A stretch of DNA of 64,000 bases from Paraburkholderia sacchari (GCF_000785435.2 NZ_JTDB02000006.1:248001-312000); one strand, 5' to 3'. Positions 52,911-63,042 are shown, counted from the first letter of the stretch. The notes: generated by a model from the sequence alone, not told the origin. Made by a program: numbers and translations.

Positions 52911-54758
52911 TTACGTCTGGCTCGTTGCGTTTTTCAGGATCATGTCCGCCGCTTTTTCTGCAACCATGTAGATCGCGCTGGCCGGAAAGAAGCCCGGAAT
53001 CTTCGGAAACACCGACGCGTCCACCACACGCAAGCGACGTACGCCGTGAACGGAAAGCGTGCTGTCGAGCACGCCTCCAGCCGATGGATCACCGATCGCG
53101 CAGGTGCACGACGCATGATGGCCCCATGCGTTGTCGCGCACGTAACCGGCAATCGCCGCTTCGTCCTGCACACCAGGACCTGGCAACTCCTCTTGTGCGA
53201 TCAAGCCGCGCTCTGCAAGCGGCGCTGCCAATCCGCGCACGAATTTGACGGCCTCGACGACCGAACGCATATCGTCCCCGGAAGCATCGCTGCCTTCTTC
53301 GAAATAGTGAAAATCGACAAGTGGCATATCGAGCGGATTCGCGGAGCGCAGCCGCACCGTTCCCGCATTGTTGCGGGTGTGCGCCTTGAGGATGGTCCAC
53401 GACAGGAAATCGTTGTGCTGCGCAAACCCCGATGAAAATCCCGGGTAATAGCCGATGAAACGCTCGACCAGCGCCATGCAGAAAATGTCCGGGGGCAACG
53501 AACGCGCCTTTGCGGAGCGCGCAATGGCAACCGCCGCGCCGTTGGTGATGTAAACGCCCTCACGCAGATCGGACCACGCGCGATAGGCCGGGTCGTTGGT
53601 CGTGAACTCCGCGCCCTTGAGCACTTCCCATGGTTGCGCCATGCGGCTGATCACCGCAATTTCATAGCGGTCCTGAAGATTGCTTCCCACCCCTTCGAGA
53701 TCGACCCGAACGGGAATGCCATGCGCCTTAAGATGCTCCGCTGGACCGATGCCCGACAGCATCAATAGCTGCGGCGTATTGAATGCGCCGCCCGCCAGAA
53801 TCACCTCGCGACGCGCACGCACTTCGCAGCGCGCACCCGGCGCGGCACTACATTCAGGATGCGCTTTATACAGACGTGCGCCCTTCAGATACTCCACGCC
53901 AACCGCAGCGCCGTTCTCGTCGAACAACACCCGCGTGGCGAGCGAATCGAGCGAGATTTTCAGGCGGGACGGAAATCGCTCCGCCACGTCCAGCACGCGC
54001 TCGCGCACGCCATGCCGTGCATGGTCGCGCGTGCTGAGCGGCGTATAGCACACACCCCGAAAACAGCGTCTGCCCCACAGTCGCGAATTCGGATCGCCCT
54101 GCCAGCGAACCAGGCCGAGCAGCGCATGCAAACGCCTTGGGATACTGCGCGCGGTGAGTTCCATCGCGCCGAAAACGACTCGCATCAGGTGGTCGTCGGC
54201 CAGCGCCTTCTTTGGCGTTGCATGCTCGGTGGTCAGCCAGCCGTCAAAACCATGCGCGGTCGGGTTGATGCCGAACCGGCGCGCGAGCGCCCAAAGTGGA
54301 CGGTGGCGGCATTGCTCGAGCTTCTTGCCATACCGGCGCATGGCCGAGGCTCGCCAGGACCGGTCGCCGGTCAATTGCGCTATGCCGTCCCAGTCCGAGT
54401 CATGCGGATACACGAAAATCATCGCGTTGTGCGCAGTGCACCCGCCCACCGTTGCGGCACGCGGGTACAGCACGCCTTCGGGTGTACATTTCGGATCGCG
54501 CTGCTGCTGAGCGTCGGACGCATAGTGGCGCACGAAGAAGTTCCAGCTCATCGCCGGATTCTCCGAAGCGCACGCATGGAATGCCGGCACGTGATAATCC
54601 GCGGGCATCCGATCCGCCCCGCTCGCTGGCGCATCGCCTCCGGCCTCGATCAGCAACACCCGCATGCCCGCCTCCGCAAGCCGCGCGGCGAGCGTGCCGC
54701 CCCCCGCGCCGGAACCCACAATCACGTAATCCCATACCTCATCGTCTGGAGTGGACAT
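52911..54758 (-). CDS. GMC-family FAD oxidoreductase
   Basis: A 615-residue GMC oxidoreductase (glucose/choline/long-chain alcohol oxidase family). FAD-binding motif VIVGSGAGGGTLAARLAEAG is near residues 12-31. Other marks are ATVGGCTAHNAMI, ILAGGAFNTPQLLMLSGIGP and the C-terminal WGHHASCTCAIG with catalytic His. It oxidises an alcohol and passes electrons to O2 or a cytochrome. A cytochrome c gene lies 27 bases upstream in the operon, a plausible electron acceptor. No signal peptide is seen. Confidence 0.93.
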   Translation of the reverse strand: MSTPDDEVWDYVIVGSGAGGGTLAARLAEAGMRVLLIEAGGDAPASGADRMPADYHVPAFHACASENPAMSWNFFVRHYASDAQQQRDPKCTPEGVLYPRAATVGGCTAHNAMIFVYPHDSDWDGIAQLTGDRSWRASAMRRYGKKLEQCRHRPLWALARRFGINPTAHGFDGWLTTEHATPKKALADDHLMRVVFGAMELTARSIPRRLHALLGLVRWQGDPNSRLWGRRCFRGVCYTPLSTRDHARHGVRERVLDVAERFPSRLKISLDSLATRVLFDENGAAVGVEYLKGARLYKAHPECSAAPGARCEVRARREVILAGGAFNTPQLLMLSGIGPAEHLKAHGIPVRVDLEGVGSNLQDRYEIAVISRMAQPWEVLKGAEFTTNDPAYRAWSDLREGVYITNGAAVAIARSAKARSLPPDIFCMALVERFIGYYPGFSSGFAQHNDFLSWTILKAHTRNNAGTVRLRSANPLDMPLVDFHYFEEGSDASGDDMRSVVEAVKFVRGLAAPLAERGLIAQEELPGPGVQDEAAIAGYVRDNAWGHHASCTCAIGDPSAGGVLDSTLSVHGVRRLRVVDASVFPKIPGFFPASAIYMVAEKAADMILKNATSQT

Positions 54759-54785
54759 AGCCTGTGGACCGTCGAGGTCTCTTGC

Positions 54786-57320
54786 TCAAAACGTTTTCAG
54801 GAATGCGATCAATGCTCGCTTGTCGTCATCGCTCAGGACCGGCTCTTTGCCGAAAGAGCGCTCGTCGACAGTCAGCCCGTTCTGGTCGTTGAACTCTGCA
54901 GTGCCGAAGTAGTGACCGCGATTCACGATGAAATCAGGACACTTGCTGAGCGCAAGCATCGGCTTCTCAAGGCCCGCGTACTTCTTGAGCAATTCCTCGT
55001 CGGTCGCGTTGTCCGGCATCGTCAGCAAACTCTTGCCGAGCTTGAATGCCATGTTCGTCAGTTGTCCGATATGCTGACCTACGACCAACGGATCGCTGCT
55101 TTCAGGCAACGGCCGGATGTTGGCCAGCAAATTGATCGGAACTTGTGCCGGAACCGGCCCAAGCGCGAGATCGCCAGTCTTCTGATCGAACAGTTTCGGG
55201 TCGATCCTTTGCAATGTGGACTGCAGCGACGCTGGCAGATAGCCCTTCGGTATCGTGATCTGGCTGCGCACCGTCGTCCGGTCGATGAGGCCCGGCACTT
55301 GGTCGCCCAGCACCGCATCGTGCTGCCGCTTTTCGGGCCACAGCATTTGTTCGATCGATGCGTTGAACACCTTCATGCGGCTCGCAACCGACGGATCGCT
55401 ATCGAACTTCTCCAGCCCGACCGAGTTGTTGAGCAGGAACGGCGCGGTCGACCAGATGCTGATCAGCGAGGGAACCCGCGTATAGCCCCGGCCTCCGGCA
55501 GGCATGTGGTATTGCCACGGATTGCCGGAGAATGGATCGTTGAGCGTGACCGACCCGACCGAAGGCAGCGTCTTGTACGACTCCGATGAGAAGTTGTCCC
55601 AGATATTTCCACGAATTGCGTTGGTCGCAAGCGGACTGCAGATGTTGGTCCGCAATAACGTCACCGGAATTCGGGCGTCGCTCGACAGATAGTTTCCGTC
55701 GAGGAAGTCCGGCGCATTGACGACCTTGCGCATTTGCGTCTTGTATTCGTCCGTTTGCGTCCATTTCCAATAGCGTTTGAAGCACGCCATATAGGTTGGC
55801 CCGTTACAGTCGTGCAAATTGAGGCTGGCCGGCACCGGCGGCCCCTTGCTCGAATGGCAGCGCGCGCAGGTATCCGCGAACACGTTCTTGCCGCGCTGGA
55901 GCAGCGCCGCCCCATCGGTGGCGGATGCATCCGTGAGGTATTGCTTTCCTCCCGGCGCATCGGTCAAATGGTCGGGCTGCGACGCCGCAATCAGATACAG
56001 CGCCATATTGACCGTGCCCGCTTCCGTCACTTGCCAGTAGGTCGAATTCTTTCGCGCCACGGCAATCTGAATGGGCGAGATTGGCTTACCGCCAAAAACC
56101 GGGTTGAAATGCAGCAGCCATTCTTCGCTGAACAAGCCGATGTTCAGATACACGCGATTGAGCGCGCCCAGCACGCCTACCGAATCCGCGCCATCCTTGA
56201 GAACGCGCGGAGTCCACACGGTGTTGGGCGCATTAAAGAATTTTGTAAGCGGTCCGTCCGAAACAAAATCATTGAGTTGTTTGTTATCGAGTTCCCCGCC
56301 CGCGAGTTTTTCCTTCCCGATCTTTAGCGCCATTCCCAAGCGGGCATGAAGATCGTAAAGCGCATTCATCGTCCGGGGGTTGTTGATGTTGTCCGTCGAC
56401 ACGAGCGACGTATCCATCGTTCCGGGCCGCCACGTGTGTGTGAGCTGATACATGAAGTTCTGCTGCCCTTCAGGTTTTGCGGCGTTATGGATGAATAGCC
56501 GGTCCACCCACATGTACTGCGCCCCGACCGTGCCGCTCAGATCGGCCCATTGCGGATGCTCGGGATCGGCGCTCGGATGAATCGGGCTCGGGCCAATATG
56601 GCAAAACGCGCAAGTCATCCCCACACGGTAAGGACGAACGAGATTGGGATTGTTGTAATACGAGGGATCCTCATAGTAGCGGCGCGCGTCCCACGCCTTT
56701 TCGGCCTTCTCGTCGAAATCCGGGTTGGGAAACAGACGCAGGCCGACAATTCCCGTTGCATATCCATAGAAGGAGCCAACCGGCAGTGTTTTGCCGTCGC
56801 TAAACGTCGTGCCCCGCGCACCGGTCTTCACGCCCGGATATTTATCTTCATTCTCGAACGGGTCCTTCGGACACTTGTCGCCAACGGTACGTTGATCGAG
56901 CCATAAGCCAAAGCGCTGCGGATCGGGGGCCGTCGCCTTTTCGAAGCAAGGCTCGTTGATTACCCCCAGATAGCGCCAGCGGTCGTCCCGCGAATGCCCC
57001 TGGCCCGGCCAGGAACTGATCGACTTGATGATGTCGAACGCGCCGAATGTGTCTTTCGTCATTCTGTCCCAGAACCGGTCGTTACCCCCGCTCCAGACGA
57101 GCCACATATTGCGCCCTCTGACTTCTTCCGGACTCAGGGCGATACCCCGGTCCATCTCCTTGAAGTAGTCCTCGTCCGCTTGAGGAAACGACGCCGCATT
57201 GCGGCCCGCCTGTCTGGCTTCGTCCTGCACTTGACCGGATTGGGGCGCCGCACTCGCGCCCATGCTGAGTATCCCGAGGAGGACAAGTATCCATACATGT
57301 AATTGTCTTTGCCGATTCAC
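54786..57320 (-). CDS. Two-CxxCH cytochrome c, RoxA-like/peroxidase-like
   Basis: An 844-residue protein with an N-terminal signal-type hydrophobic segment (LHVWILVLLGILSMGASA) and two heme c sites: CAFCH (Cys237-Cys240-His241) and CARCH (Cys485-Cys488-His489). It resembles large di-heme cytochromes with a MauG or RoxA-like layout, but a specific match is not certain. It is predicted periplasmic. I start at the GTG at 57320, which has a perfect AGGAGG site 5 bases away; an ATG at 57401 lacks one and would add 27 residues. It precedes the GMC gene by 27 bases and could accept its electrons or oxidise a hydrophobic substrate. Confidence 0.85.
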   Translation of the reverse strand: MNRQRQLHVWILVLLGILSMGASAAPQSGQVQDEARQAGRNAASFPQADEDYFKEMDRGIALSPEEVRGRNMWLVWSGGNDRFWDRMTKDTFGAFDIIKSISSWPGQGHSRDDRWRYLGVINEPCFEKATAPDPQRFGLWLDQRTVGDKCPKDPFENEDKYPGVKTGARGTTFSDGKTLPVGSFYGYATGIVGLRLFPNPDFDEKAEKAWDARRYYEDPSYYNNPNLVRPYRVGMTCAFCHIGPSPIHPSADPEHPQWADLSGTVGAQYMWVDRLFIHNAAKPEGQQNFMYQLTHTWRPGTMDTSLVSTDNINNPRTMNALYDLHARLGMALKIGKEKLAGGELDNKQLNDFVSDGPLTKFFNAPNTVWTPRVLKDGADSVGVLGALNRVYLNIGLFSEEWLLHFNPVFGGKPISPIQIAVARKNSTYWQVTEAGTVNMALYLIAASQPDHLTDAPGGKQYLTDASATDGAALLQRGKNVFADTCARCHSSKGPPVPASLNLHDCNGPTYMACFKRYWKWTQTDEYKTQMRKVVNAPDFLDGNYLSSDARIPVTLLRTNICSPLATNAIRGNIWDNFSSESYKTLPSVGSVTLNDPFSGNPWQYHMPAGGRGYTRVPSLISIWSTAPFLLNNSVGLEKFDSDPSVASRMKVFNASIEQMLWPEKRQHDAVLGDQVPGLIDRTTVRSQITIPKGYLPASLQSTLQRIDPKLFDQKTGDLALGPVPAQVPINLLANIRPLPESSDPLVVGQHIGQLTNMAFKLGKSLLTMPDNATDEELLKKYAGLEKPMLALSKCPDFIVNRGHYFGTAEFNDQNGLTVDERSFGKEPVLSDDDKRALIAFLKTF

Positions 57321-57412
57321 GGTCGCCTCCTGTTTTGATGTTCTCGCCGGAATACACATTCGTGCGCCATCGCAAGCCGCCATTACGCGCCATAACGGCA
57401 TGTATAGGAACC

Positions 57413-58315
57413 CTAGGAATCACCTTGGCCGAAGTCAAGCACCCTCTCCAGTTCGTCCGCCAACTTTTCCCACGCCTCCAGATCGACAAAATGTCCGACG
57501 CCTTCGAGCGGCCTCCAATCACCGTTGCATCCTGCATCACCGAAGCTCTTGCGCGCGACCAGCGCAGGCAAGGCGCCGTCCTTCATGCCCCAGATCACGG
57601 TAACGGGCACGCTGATCGGCGTGGCATACAGCCCATACAGTTTTCTGTGCCGCTCCGGCAAAAGGATGGTCAACACGATCTGCCGATAGTATTCGATCGG
57701 CCCATGCATATCGGCTGTGTTTGCAAAACGCGCGACGAGTTCATCAACGAGCTCAACGTCCATCGTCCCGGGCTGGCCCTGTCTGATCAGGAAAGTCCAT
57801 TTCAAAATCTTTCTGCCAATCGCGGTGGTCATGAACCACTCGGGAAACCATGGAATCTGAAAGAACGGCACCCACGGAATACGAAACGGTTGCCAGTCAT
57901 CGCATGTAACCACCGCACGCACGAGCGTTCGAGGGTGCGTGCAGTTGACTACAACCAACTTGCTTATCAAGCTCGAATAGCGATGTGCGAATATCCACCC
58001 CAACGCACCGCCCCAGTCATGCGAGACAAGCACACATTGGCGAATGCCCAAGACTTCTATCAACGCCTTGATGTCATCAGTAAGCGTAAAAACGTCGTAG
58101 CCGCTTTTCGGATAACTCGAACCCGGATACCCACGAAGATCGGGCGCATAGATTCGCGACCGTGGCAATAGATGCATGAGGTGACGCCAACTCATCCATC
58201 CTTCCGGGAATCCGTGAATGCACAGAACCGGCGCGGCGTTTTCCGGACCCGATACGGCCACATGAAACGTGACGCCATTTGCTTCGACAAGCCGATGAAC
58301 AATATTCGCAGCCAT
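57413..58315 (-). CDS. Alpha/beta hydrolase, epoxide hydrolase/haloalkane dehalogenase type
   Basis: A 300-residue alpha/beta hydrolase with Asp as nucleophile: Asp100 in VSHDWGG. The oxyanion-hole motif HGFPEGW lies at residues 34-40, and the late GVGHFVDLE holds the catalytic His. This combination is typical of epoxide hydrolases rather than esterases. It sits 14 bases after the patatin gene and 92 bases before the cytochrome gene. In this operon it might open an epoxide formed from an oxidised lipid. Confidence 0.88.
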   Translation of the reverse strand: MAANIVHRLVEANGVTFHVAVSGPENAAPVLCIHGFPEGWMSWRHLMHLLPRSRIYAPDLRGYPGSSYPKSGYDVFTLTDDIKALIEVLGIRQCVLVSHDWGGALGWIFAHRYSSLISKLVVVNCTHPRTLVRAVVTCDDWQPFRIPWVPFFQIPWFPEWFMTTAIGRKILKWTFLIRQGQPGTMDVELVDELVARFANTADMHGPIEYYRQIVLTILLPERHRKLYGLYATPISVPVTVIWGMKDGALPALVARKSFGDAGCNGDWRPLEGVGHFVDLEAWEKLADELERVLDFGQGDS

Positions 58316-58329
58316 GATTCAGCACTCGT

Positions 58330-61299
58330 TCAGCCCTCTGCGCCTGACTGGGAACCGGCGCAGCGTTGCAAACGACTGACCAGCATGGAGCCATCCTTGA
58401 GGGGCTTCTCGAGCAAATGACGCCCGATCAGGTAGCCGAGTTTCCGGTAGCTTTCGAACTGAGCCTCGTTGAACCATTGATCGACCGTGGACTGCTGCGG
58501 GAACGCAGGCTCGACAATGGCGTAGTTGCGCAGGTCCGAAGCGCACGCGTAAATCTCCTGCGTCAAAGTAGGCTTGATCAGAATGAGCCTGCCTTCGAAC
58601 GCCGCCGCGTCAGGCGCGCTTCCCCCGAGGCCCGGATAACGAATCACCCCTTCCACCACGTGATTCGCGCTGAACGGCGGAGGATTGTCGCTAGATTCGC
58701 GCCGCAACGGATCGACATCAATGATGATATCCACGCCGAAATCGGCCGAGCACTTTCGTATCGCATCGGCAAGGTCGTCGAACTGCAAGGGCGCGTCCTC
58801 TCCGCAATCACAAAGAACAATGAGGCTGACGCGCCGCCGAACGAGTTCGTAAATGCCCAGATTGTCGAAGTGCCCGCCATCGGACAGATAGACATAGCGC
58901 GACGTGCTATCGGCGGCGCCAAAGAGCTCATTGAGGTATAGTGCTCCGCCGAACTCCGGGCTCGACCGCTTCGGCACATTGCGCGACGCAGGATTCGGGC
59001 ACCAGCGGCCAAGCCGCACATTGAACAGCGTGAGCAGGAACGCGACGCCCGGATCGGTGTGGAAGCCGGAATTCGGACTGACCGCGGCGCCCGAGACCGC
59101 GACGGCACCGCCCAGCATCGGCCCGATATCGTCCAGTGGCCCGAAGGTATGCTTGCCCCGCATATATTGCGCGGTCTTCATGAAGCTCTTTTCGGAGTGA
59201 CCGGGTTCCATCGCGCAGCGCAAGTGAAATCCGCAATAGAGCGGCGAGAAGAAGAACGACGCGGCCTTGCGCTGCTGCCACGCCAGATTCTCTCCGGACG
59301 TCATGTTCAGCGTCGTATTGATGATGTGATAAGGACGCTGGGCAAAATTGCGCTTCTCGTTGGCCGCAAGATGGCTGAGGGGAATATCATCGTCGATATC
59401 GAAACCGGTGAACGGGTGCGGATGCCGCGTTCCCATCGCTGCGCGTGATGCCCCCAGATAGCATCGCGTCAATCGATTCCGATAAAAATTGTAGAGCGAG
59501 AACAGATTGATATCGACGCGCCAGGCCAGCAACAAGCCAACAACAAGAAAGCAGAAAAATACCACCAGCACGGTATAGACTTTGAATCCGCGAAGTTCGA
59601 TTTGATGTTCCGACTGTCGCGACAATTGAGTCGATACCTCGGCCACCGCCTGCGCGAAATCCGGCTTGGGAGCGTGCACTGCAGGGCTTTTCGGCGACGT
59701 TGACTGGTCCGCAGCGTGCGCAACCTGCACACTCATTTCAGCCGTGCCAACCGGAAGCAACCGGTACTCGCCGTACGAGATAATCACGGCCAAACCGATA
59801 ATAAACACATACGGCACGATGACCAGTCCACGCTCCAGACATGACTTGCGCGAACCGTCCGTCTTCTTCGACGCTCCTGTGACCACACCCCAGAGCGATG
59901 CAACAAGCCACGCCGGTCCGCCCGCATAGGTCAGCCATGCATCGCCCCACAAGACAAGCGCCGAACCGTAGATTCCCGCGGTAAGGATTCCTCCGCCCCC
60001 GACCGTGACCGCAAGCAGCCATCCCCCATAACGCGCCCACCATTCATGCACGTCGTAATCGAAGATGCGGCCGACCAACCCCAGATGCAGCACGATGGTC
60101 AAGGCAAATACCTGCAAAATCATGAACGGTGCAATGGATACGGCAAACCATAACGCTTGCTCGTGGCCATGCGCATGAGCCACAGCACGTATCCCCTCAT
60201 GCATGAGAGACAGCAGCACGCCGCCCGTTGCGCCCGCCAGCGAACCGGCGACCACGATGGCGATGCGCTTCGAAAGCGGCACTATGCGCCTCCTGCGCCG
60301 ATGAACCTTACGAGTGCCTGCGTGTTGCTCCAGCCCGGAAGCCGGGTACCGGTCCTGTGCTGGCAGCACACATGCGACAACCGCATAGAACAGCGTGAAG
60401 AAAATCACCCAGCGCCCCATGTCCCACCCTGTAACAAGGCCTCCGCTGTTCGTCATTTCGATGGCCATAAGAAATGCCGCGAGAACGCCAGGCAGAATCA
60501 CATATAGCAAAACAAACCCAGTCTTTGCACACGGACTCGTTTGATCGGCGCGCAGATTAAACACGATCCCGGCGACGCTCAGCGAAAGCAACAGCAGACC
60601 CAACGTTCCGGGAAGCCACAGACAGAATGCGCATTGAAGCAGCGTCTGTGCGGCGAGGAACACCACTCGCGGCGAAGACAGCACCACCACGATCGACGCA
60701 AGAAAGATCGCCTGAATCAACACAAGATTGCGAACGTATGCCGAGATCGCGGCCAGCGTGTCGGTGCTCAACAGGCCAACCCGTGGCGTCAGGTAATTGC
60801 TGTATTCGCGCAGGAAGCCTATTGACGCATCTTCCTCCGCTTTGGGGGGTCCCCCCGGCGAAGTGTTGGGACTCAGCACCGACTCGAGATCCGCAACGTT
60901 TCCATTGGGAAAGCGATGCAGCATTTGCGCGGAAAGCCAACTGCCGATATAGCCGCCGCCAGAGACGGTGGAAAGATAGTCGAACTCGCGCAATACCTTG
61001 CCTTCACAAAGAGCCTGGATCACGCCAAGACTAAAGGTCGCGCTTCGTATACCGCCCCCGGACAGCGCCAACCCCTTCAGGTGTAGTCGCTCGCTTTGCC
61101 GCAGTGCATCGGCTTCAGTGCCGGGCGCCCCTGGGCTGACTGGGGAACCACGTTCAATTGGATCGATTTGGCCTTTGCGCGCCTTCACGATTTCATTGAG
61201 TTCTTCATGAAGCACTTGCGCAAAATCGTGGGCGACGCTTTGCCTTCTCGACCCCGCCGAATTCCTTGCCTGGCTTTCCCCGGTGGACGGCGCGTTCAT
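58330..61299 (-). CDS. Patatin-like phospholipase with multiple membrane segments
   Basis: A 989-residue protein with a split patatin domain. The oxyanion motif GGGIRS is at residues 81-86, nucleophile Ser113 in TVSGGGY, and catalytic Asp807 in LSDGGHFDN. The roughly 700 residues between hold several hydrophobic segments (about 210-560), so the protein is a membrane-bound lipase. I use the ATG at 61299 (MNAPSTGESQ); a start at 61350 would add 17 residues. It is the first gene of the operon and would release fatty acids from phospholipid for the downstream oxidative enzymes. Confidence 0.9.
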   Translation of the reverse strand: MNAPSTGESQARNSAGSRRQSVAHDFAQVLHEELNEIVKARKGQIDPIERGSPVSPGAPGTEADALRQSERLHLKGLALSGGGIRSATFSLGVIQALCEGKVLREFDYLSTVSGGGYIGSWLSAQMLHRFPNGNVADLESVLSPNTSPGGPPKAEEDASIGFLREYSNYLTPRVGLLSTDTLAAISAYVRNLVLIQAIFLASIVVVLSSPRVVFLAAQTLLQCAFCLWLPGTLGLLLLSLSVAGIVFNLRADQTSPCAKTGFVLLYVILPGVLAAFLMAIEMTNSGGLVTGWDMGRWVIFFTLFYAVVACVLPAQDRYPASGLEQHAGTRKVHRRRRRIVPLSKRIAIVVAGSLAGATGGVLLSLMHEGIRAVAHAHGHEQALWFAVSIAPFMILQVFALTIVLHLGLVGRIFDYDVHEWWARYGGWLLAVTVGGGGILTAGIYGSALVLWGDAWLTYAGGPAWLVASLWGVVTGASKKTDGSRKSCLERGLVIVPYVFIIGLAVIISYGEYRLLPVGTAEMSVQVAHAADQSTSPKSPAVHAPKPDFAQAVAEVSTQLSRQSEHQIELRGFKVYTVLVVFFCFLVVGLLLAWRVDINLFSLYNFYRNRLTRCYLGASRAAMGTRHPHPFTGFDIDDDIPLSHLAANEKRNFAQRPYHIINTTLNMTSGENLAWQQRKAASFFFSPLYCGFHLRCAMEPGHSEKSFMKTAQYMRGKHTFGPLDDIGPMLGGAVAVSGAAVSPNSGFHTDPGVAFLLTLFNVRLGRWCPNPASRNVPKRSSPEFGGALYLNELFGAADSTSRYVYLSDGGHFDNLGIYELVRRRVSLIVLCDCGEDAPLQFDDLADAIRKCSADFGVDIIIDVDPLRRESSDNPPPFSANHVVEGVIRYPGLGGSAPDAAAFEGRLILIKPTLTQEIYACASDLRNYAIVEPAFPQQSTVDQWFNEAQFESYRKLGYLIGRHLLEKPLKDGSMLVSRLQRCAGSQSGAEG

Positions 61300-61658
61300 G
61301 GCGCTCCAAGACAGAATTAAATTCTGAAACGACGCGATGATTAGAAACAACAGGTTGGTGTATCAAGCCGTTTCTGGTTTAGCGAATCGGCCTGAATATC
61401 GCCTTCCTTCGATGCAACAGTAGTACGGAATTTTCGGGTGAACAACCCTACTTTCTTTCCCCCTCTTTTGGGGGGATGAGATGGGCGTGGCGAACGACGG
61501 GCTCGATTTGTTATCTTTAGTGCGTTGCTTGCGTCGTGCTCTGGTTGCACAGTTTTGGTCCGAGGGGGAGGTCAGACCGAATAGTGTTTGCGCCTCAAAC
61601 AACAAACCCAGCTCAGAAGGCCGGGTTTGTTATTCCATGAAGCGCGATAGAAGTGATG
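61300..61658. other. Gap upstream of patatin operon, promoter and hairpins
   Basis: 359 bases. Holds the presumed promoter of the patatin operon, the CCCCC/GGGGGG hairpin at 61459-61475 and the inverted repeat at 61601-61631. Short frames (61341-61550, 61481-61681) show no family signal. Confidence 0.45.
61601..61631 (-). terminator. Possible terminator of the relic transcript
   Basis: Stem AACAAACCC (61601-61609) and GGGTTTGTT (61623-61631) with a 13-base loop; read on the minus strand it continues into a T-rich tail. It lies just beyond the relic frame that ends at 61659. Confidence 0.5.
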
Positions 61659-62185
61659 CTAATTTTTCGCTAGTTTGTTAGCACTCCATCCGTTGATGCG
61701 GACCAGCTCAATGGCTTCTATTTGCACGACAACACCGCGACACCAGCGATGATATGTGCATTCGGTAACGTGTCTGAGAATCCCAGTGCCGGTCTCGCCG
61801 CCAATCTCGCCACCACCGAGACCGCCAATCAGCGCGCCGCCCGCAATGTGCAGTCCGGCGCGATTCGTCCCACCCTTATCCCACGACTTCGACTCGCCAA
61901 CGGCCTTGTACACCTCCATATCTCCCGATGAGTGCCCGGAGACCGCCTGGTGTCCTGCGTCGTGGTGATACTCACATTGTGCGCGGCACTCAGCGACACA
62001 TCGTTCGCGCTGACAATCGTGCTGACCGCCACGTTGATATCGGGGCCGCTCGCAATCGACACGCTATCCGCACAAACGAGGTTGCGTTGCGACAGGATTG
62101 CCGTCGAATTGTTCGAGCTGGCTGCCTCCTTGCCGCTCACCACATTGCTGTGACTATGCTGCTCCTGTATGTTCTCGACACCTGG
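61659..62185 (-). pseudogene. CdiA/FhaB-type exoprotein remnant, C-terminal half
   Basis: Two frames, joined by a frameshift near 61965-61980, carry pieces of a large two-partner-secreted adhesin/toxin. The first (down to about 61975) has the hemagglutinin-repeat texture (NVAVSTIVSANDVSLSAAHN, VSITTTQDT). The second (61659-61960) has GHQAVSGHSSGDMEVYK and GTNRAGLHIAGGALIGGLGGG-like residues typical of the CdiA C-terminal glycine-rich region. The two parts are normally separated by many residues, so an internal deletion joined them. No toxin domain remains. The coding frame is no longer intact. Confidence 0.7.
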
Positions 62186-62358
62186 CGGACGGCGTACTGT
62201 TGTACGCGACGGCGATCCGTTTGACTGCGAAGACGGTGGTCCAGTTGGCGAAGGACGTAGCTGGATTTATCGTCGAGAATATTGTCGACGAGAATAACGA
62301 GGCACCGCATGAGTGAGTGACGCTTATGGCGAAGCTTCAGCGCATTTGTGCCTGATAT

Positions 62359-63042
62359 TTAGTGGCTTTGCGTATAGGTAAGCAATTCATCGACATATTT
62401 CGATCGGCGACCATTCACTTGAACGACCTCACCAGGCGCTGCCGCATTCTGTTCAGTTTGAGAGACGCACACGTTAAACTGGTCCTCCCGATCATCAATT
62501 TTGGAAAAGATCAACCCGTAACAGCTATGTTTGCCACGGGTGATGTATTTATCGGTAATACGATAAGTGGCAACATACGGGGCGCCCGTAATCTGGTTGA
62601 TCGCATTGGCAACACCCATCGTTGCCAACAAGACAAGGATGGCTGAACAAATTGATCCAGTTATCCACGATTCGCGAGGTTCCATCTGACGCTCGTCCCT
62701 TGCATAGCGTGGCTTGTACCAGCTACCGACAAGAATCTTCTGGAGCCGCCATGCAACGAAAATACCCGCAACAATTGCAACGGGAGCGGCCAGTCGCCAG
62801 TAATCGTGGCTGATTCGGATTGCAAGCCCGGACGGCAAGCCGCAAGCGAGCGCAATTCCCGTCGCAATAACGAGTGAAATGGGACCGTATGTGCTGCGGC
62901 CGTTCGAGACGAACACGGACTCCTTGGATTGCATATAGGATCGATCCAGTAACTTCTCCAGGGACATCGCCACGCAATCATCGTAGCCTTTGCGTACCAT
63001 CTTTTCAACGAGCAGGCCCTTGAACGCAGGGAATTCGTACAC
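62359..63042 (-). CDS. Orphan membrane protein between exoprotein fragments
   Basis: A 227-residue protein I cannot name. It has three hydrophobic segments (about residues 50-70, 82-102 and 128-150, for example YWRLAAPVAIVAGIFVAW). A polar C-terminal region follows with paired cysteines (HSCYGLIFSKIDDREDQFNV, CVSQTEQN) and an ending VNGRRSKYVDELL. The start is a GTG at 63042; an ATG at 63000 would shorten it by 14 residues. It may be an immunity or accessory protein left from the CdiA/FhaB locus, but that is inference. Confidence 0.6.
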   Translation of the reverse strand: MYEFPAFKGLLVEKMVRKGYDDCVAMSLEKLLDRSYMQSKESVFVSNGRSTYGPISLVIATGIALACGLPSGLAIRISHDYWRLAAPVAIVAGIFVAWRLQKILVGSWYKPRYARDERQMEPRESWITGSICSAILVLLATMGVANAINQITGAPYVATYRITDKYITRGKHSCYGLIFSKIDDREDQFNVCVSQTEQNAAAPGEVVQVNGRRSKYVDELLTYTQSH

